A stretch of DNA of 8,546 bases from Candidatus Poribacteria bacterium (lineage in GTDB: Bacteria > Poribacteria > WGA-4E > WGA-3G), in contig VXXH01000236.1 in assembly GCA_009835515.1 (NCBI GenBank), forward strand, positions 1-8,546, given 5' to 3'. The position numbers and the translations under genes are program-made. The notes below the pieces were generated by a model. That model was not told the DNA's origin and searched no databases. It saw only the letters and a program-made list of their open reading frames with translations. Shown here in pieces: positions 6,492 to 8,546 of this stretch (within the stretch, counting starts at the first letter, position 1; every line of letters begins with the position of its first letter).

Positions 6492-7117
6492 CAGGCGGTT
6501 AAGGCATTCGCTTCTGAAGTTAGGGGCAAATTTGCATGCATTAAGTATCCAGTTGCCCCGAACACCTTCTTTAAATCGCTTATGGCGAGTACCGTTTCAT
6601 TCTGCGTAAACAGATTCGCCTCCAATTTTCCGAATTCCCAAAGCGCGCCATCCGTGACAATCCCGTAAACAGGTATTGTGTTGTCATCGTTAATTTTCTG
6701 TGCAGCGACTAAGCCAGCCAAGCACTGTCCCCATCCTTCAATGAAGTCGCTTCGTTTCGCCTCAACCACAACAATGATCGGGCTCCCTAACACTGTTTTT
6801 CCTAAGGCTGACTTTGTTGAGATGAGATAATCAGGCGTGCCAGTCAATTGTGCATCGCAAGAAATTGATTGGTGGCTCCACAGCGTAAAAAAGTCGGCAT
6901 ATTTTTTGTAGACCTCTCTAAGGATTGGATAGATCACATTTTCACAACGCGCTGCTTCCGAGGCAAATACGTTGATGTGCCGTTGACTAAACGTGAACTC
7001 CTCCAAAAAAGCCGGCGAGGGTTCAATGTCCGCGTACTGAATATAGTTGGCTTGGGTATACTTTATTTCATACGCTTCCTGAACCTGCATAATTGATTTG
7101 AAATCCGTAAATGCCAT
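6491..7117 (-). CDS. PD-(D/E)XK nuclease-fold protein
   Basis: The product is 208 residues from the ATG at 7117. This start is chosen over an upstream in-frame one at 7174 because AAGGAG lies nine bases before it and the longer form would overlap the preceding gene by 44 bases. GTPDYLI (about 93-99, Asp96) and IIVVVEAKRSDF (about 114-125, Glu119 and Lys121), followed by EGWGQCLAGLVAAQ (Gln131), form a textbook PD-(D/E)XK core. An upstream helix carries acidic residues (Glu60, Glu68). YGIVTDGALWEFGKL (151-165) is the usual following strand pair, as in the N-terminal nuclease region of type I restriction subunits and many stand-alone cyanobacterial proteins. The catalytic residues look intact, so it probably binds or cuts DNA with a divalent metal. 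The target is unknown: no methylase, helicase or antitoxin adjoins it. It lies 13 bases after the upstream reading frame and is probably translationally coupled to it. Confidence 0.85.
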   Translation of the reverse strand: MAFTDFKSIMQVQEAYEIKYTQANYIQYADIEPSPAFLEEFTFSQRHINVFASEAARCENVIYPILREVYKKYADFFTLWSHQSISCDAQLTGTPDYLISTKSALGKTVLGSPIIVVVEAKRSDFIEGWGQCLAGLVAAQKINDDNTIPVYGIVTDGALWEFGKLEANLFTQNETVLAISDLKKVFGATGYLMHANLPLTSEANALTA

Positions 7118-7126
7118 CTGATTGTG

Positions 7127-7132
7127 CTCCTT
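7127..7132 (-). promoter_or_regulatory. Ribosome binding site of the nuclease-like gene overlapping the previous stop
   Basis: AAGGAG on the - strand (7132-7127) lies nine bases before the ATG at 7117. It shares two bases with the TAA stop (7133-7131) of the preceding reading frame. This arrangement supports translational coupling and fixes the start at 7117 rather than 7174. Confidence 0.7.
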
Positions 7133-8324
7133 ACGTACGCCAAAAGGTTGACGCTTCAGTCGGTTGATAGGCAATATCTAAATGTGGCGTTTCTTGCCTC
7201 ACACCATCAGCAAAGAGACTATCAACACCTGCTGCAACGAGTCCAGTCGTCACCAGTGTGCGTTCAACCGGATAGGTTGCTTCACCCGTCAGGAACATTT
7301 GCTCAATATTGTTGACCAGTGGCGAGAAGAAGTTCGCCAAGGTCGTCCGTGCGGGTGGCATCGGGAGATACATTTGCGTTGAAAGGATTTCGTCGTTTGA
7401 ACCGATGTAAGCAGCGAAGTTGAAATCTTGCACCAATCCGTTCATCAGAATCATGGTAGATTTCAATCCATCATTGTGTTCATATTGATACGCGATTGGG
7501 TCTTTCACAATGTCCTTTAGTTCATCCAACGTCGGAAACGGGTTATTAAACCCCGGACGCGATGGTGTAAGCGTATGACTCCGACAGAGTGCCGCTTCAA
7601 AGAGTTCACGCGACCAGAGTTTAGCGTGATGCGCTTCCCAGAACGCGTCGCCGCGGTATGCCTGCAGCCATTTCACGCCACTTTCGCCGCCTTCGCGTCG
7701 TTCTACCATACACTGCAAAGTTTCTAAGGCGTGGAAATCGTAACTATCCACACCACCGTAGCCGACACATACTCCCTCAGAAACCGGAACACCGAGCGGC
7801 ACGTCAATTGAAGGAGTCCGCCACGTAACGGGTAGCGATGAACCCGCCATAAACGCGAAGTCCATGTTTTGAGAGATGTCGTACATCTCGCGCGCCCATT
7901 CCCAATTCCATGAGAGATGCTTGTCGTTAAAAGTCGGCACACCGCGCCCACTGCGTTCAAACACCTCAGCCATCTGCATAAAGTGTTCATAGCGCGGGTA
8001 GAGGCGTTGCCCCTTCTCATTGGAAGGATATTCGCCGTGTTCGCCGATAATCAAGACACCATCAACAGCCAATTCTTCACTGCCGAGCGTAAGTGCCTCC
8101 GCAATTGTGGGGTATCCCTTCATTGTCGGGAAACGCTCCAGTCGGTCTTGACTGAGATCGTTGTCTTTAACTTGTTAAACGAAGAGAGAGACGAGATCCA
8201 TTGGCGGGTAGTGATGTCGACTGTTCCACCCATAACCCTCCAAGAACCGATCAACGATGTGCTGTGTGTGTGAGTATTTATGATAAATCGTCGCAATCGC
8301 AGCGATTTTGGGTCGTTTTTCCAT
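7131..8324 (-). pseudogene. Rossmann-like (Gfo/Idh/MocA-like) paralogue interrupted by one in-frame TAA
   Basis: The gene starts at the ATG at 8324, with AAGGAAG (8337-8331) six bases upstream. It encodes MEKRPKIAAIATIYHKYS and continues to MDLVSLFV, where codon 50 is TAA (8177-8175). The same frame continues with QVKDNDLSQDRL and then YPTIAEALTLG, IGEHGEYP, FNDKHL, AGSSLPVTWR, FHALETLQCMVERREGGE, YPVERTLV and ETPHLDIAYQP. It thus aligns end to end with the intact paralogue at 5222-6397; ignoring the stop it has 397 codons. No frameshift is involved. A Met at 8123 could start a 330-residue product, but GGAG is 12 bases away and the product would lack the first strand and helix of the fold. 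Possible explanations are a recent nonsense mutation, a sequencing or assembly error, or read-through. The rest of the frame shows no other lesion, so any inactivation is recent. It is the first gene of the operon. Confidence 0.85.
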
Positions 8325-8358
8325 AATCAACTTCCTTGTTGCAGGCCAACCATGCCTA

Positions 8359-8371
8359 AATGAGAATCATT
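8359..8371. promoter_or_regulatory. Fur-box-like palindrome in the operon leader
   Basis: AATGAGAATCATT is a perfect 5-3-5 inverted repeat (AATGA, GAA, TCATT). It closely matches the core of the Fur consensus (ATGATAATCATT differs by one base in the overlap). It lies between the -10 box (8405) and the ATG (8324), in the predicted untranslated leader. A repressor bound there could block elongation. A full 19-base Fur box is not present, so another regulator, or chance, is possible. Confidence 0.35.
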
Positions 8372-8404
8372 GGATTGTGGTATCGAGTTCCGACAGGACT
8401 GACT

Positions 8405-8433
8405 ATTATAACCTGTAGCAAGGATAAAATCAA
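8405..8433 (-). promoter_or_regulatory. Sigma70-type promoter of the - strand operon
   Basis: On the - strand, TTGATT (8433-8428) and a perfect TATAAT (8410-8405) are separated by 17 bases. Transcription would start near 8398, giving a leader of about 75 bases before the ATG at 8324. It is the strongest promoter match I found in the window and it is correctly placed for the three-gene operon. Confidence 0.65.
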
Positions 8434-8516
8434 GTAAAAAGCAAAGTGTTAAAAAGTCGCGAGGTGGAATTCGTCCTTACAAATGAAATGATAAAGGAAA
8501 ATGTTTCTGTGGCATT

Positions 8517-8546
8517 TTGATCGAAAATGTGGTACCCTAATATGCT
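8517..8546 (+). promoter_or_regulatory. Possible divergent promoter at the right edge
   Basis: TTGATC (8517-8522) and TATGCT (8541-8546) are 18 bases apart, each matching four of six consensus bases. They point toward a gene beyond the window. No reading frame of useful length lies between 8434 and the window end on either strand. This is only a suggestion because the sequence stops at the -10 box. Confidence 0.25.

Noticed and set aside
7118..7174. Longer start of the nuclease-like gene at 7174 (19 extra residues)
   Set aside because: It would overlap the preceding gene by 44 bases and lacks a good ribosome binding site, whereas the ATG at 7117 has AAGGAG nine bases upstream.

Overview
The window looks like a piece of an uncultured environmental bacterium. 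The best guess is a member of Candidatus Poribacteria or a related planctomycete-like lineage. This rests on recognition only: long secreted WD40 proteins in tandem, two copies of a conserved Rossmann-like family common in Planctomycetes and Poribacteria (beginning K-R-I-A and carrying IGEHGDYP and FNDKHL), and intergenic palindromic elements. No marker gene is present, so the taxonomy is tentative.

Left half, + strand (1-5168): three tandem paralogous genes for WD40 beta-propeller proteins. The first is cut by the left window edge and shows six C-terminal blades. The second (1057-3006) and third (3162-5168) are complete. Each encodes a signal-peptide-like N-terminus followed by 14 WD40 repeats, which fits two seven-bladed propellers. 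Equivalent blades in the different proteins resemble each other more than neighbouring blades in one protein, so whole genes were duplicated after the 14-blade architecture existed. A homologous 46-base leader precedes genes 2 and 3. Gene 2 is about 20 bases shorter than gene 3 around the start: the ATG and the basic N-terminal residues are missing, and a TTG is the likely start. A decayed WD40 fragment lies between genes 1 and 2. Each of the three stop codons is followed within 15-23 bases by a palindromic or palindrome-derived element.

Right half, - strand (8433-5222), convergent to the WD40 genes: a probable operon of three genes. From a good sigma70-type promoter (8433-8405), with a Fur-box-like palindrome in the leader, it reads: (i) a Rossmann-like family gene interrupted by one in-frame TAA at codon 50 (8324-7131); (ii) a small PD-(D/E)XK nuclease-like protein (7117-6491), whose ribosome binding site overlaps the stop codon of the gene before it; (iii) an intact paralogue of the first gene (6397-5222). 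A strong hairpin at 5192-5214 separates the converging blocks.

How the parts work together: the WD40 proteins are probably exported binding scaffolds with no catalytic motif. The - strand operon probably encodes cytoplasmic, possibly NAD(P)-dependent, enzymes of unknown substrate plus a nuclease-fold protein. Nothing in the sequence links the two blocks functionally. I see no tRNA, rRNA, CRISPR array, transposase or integrase.
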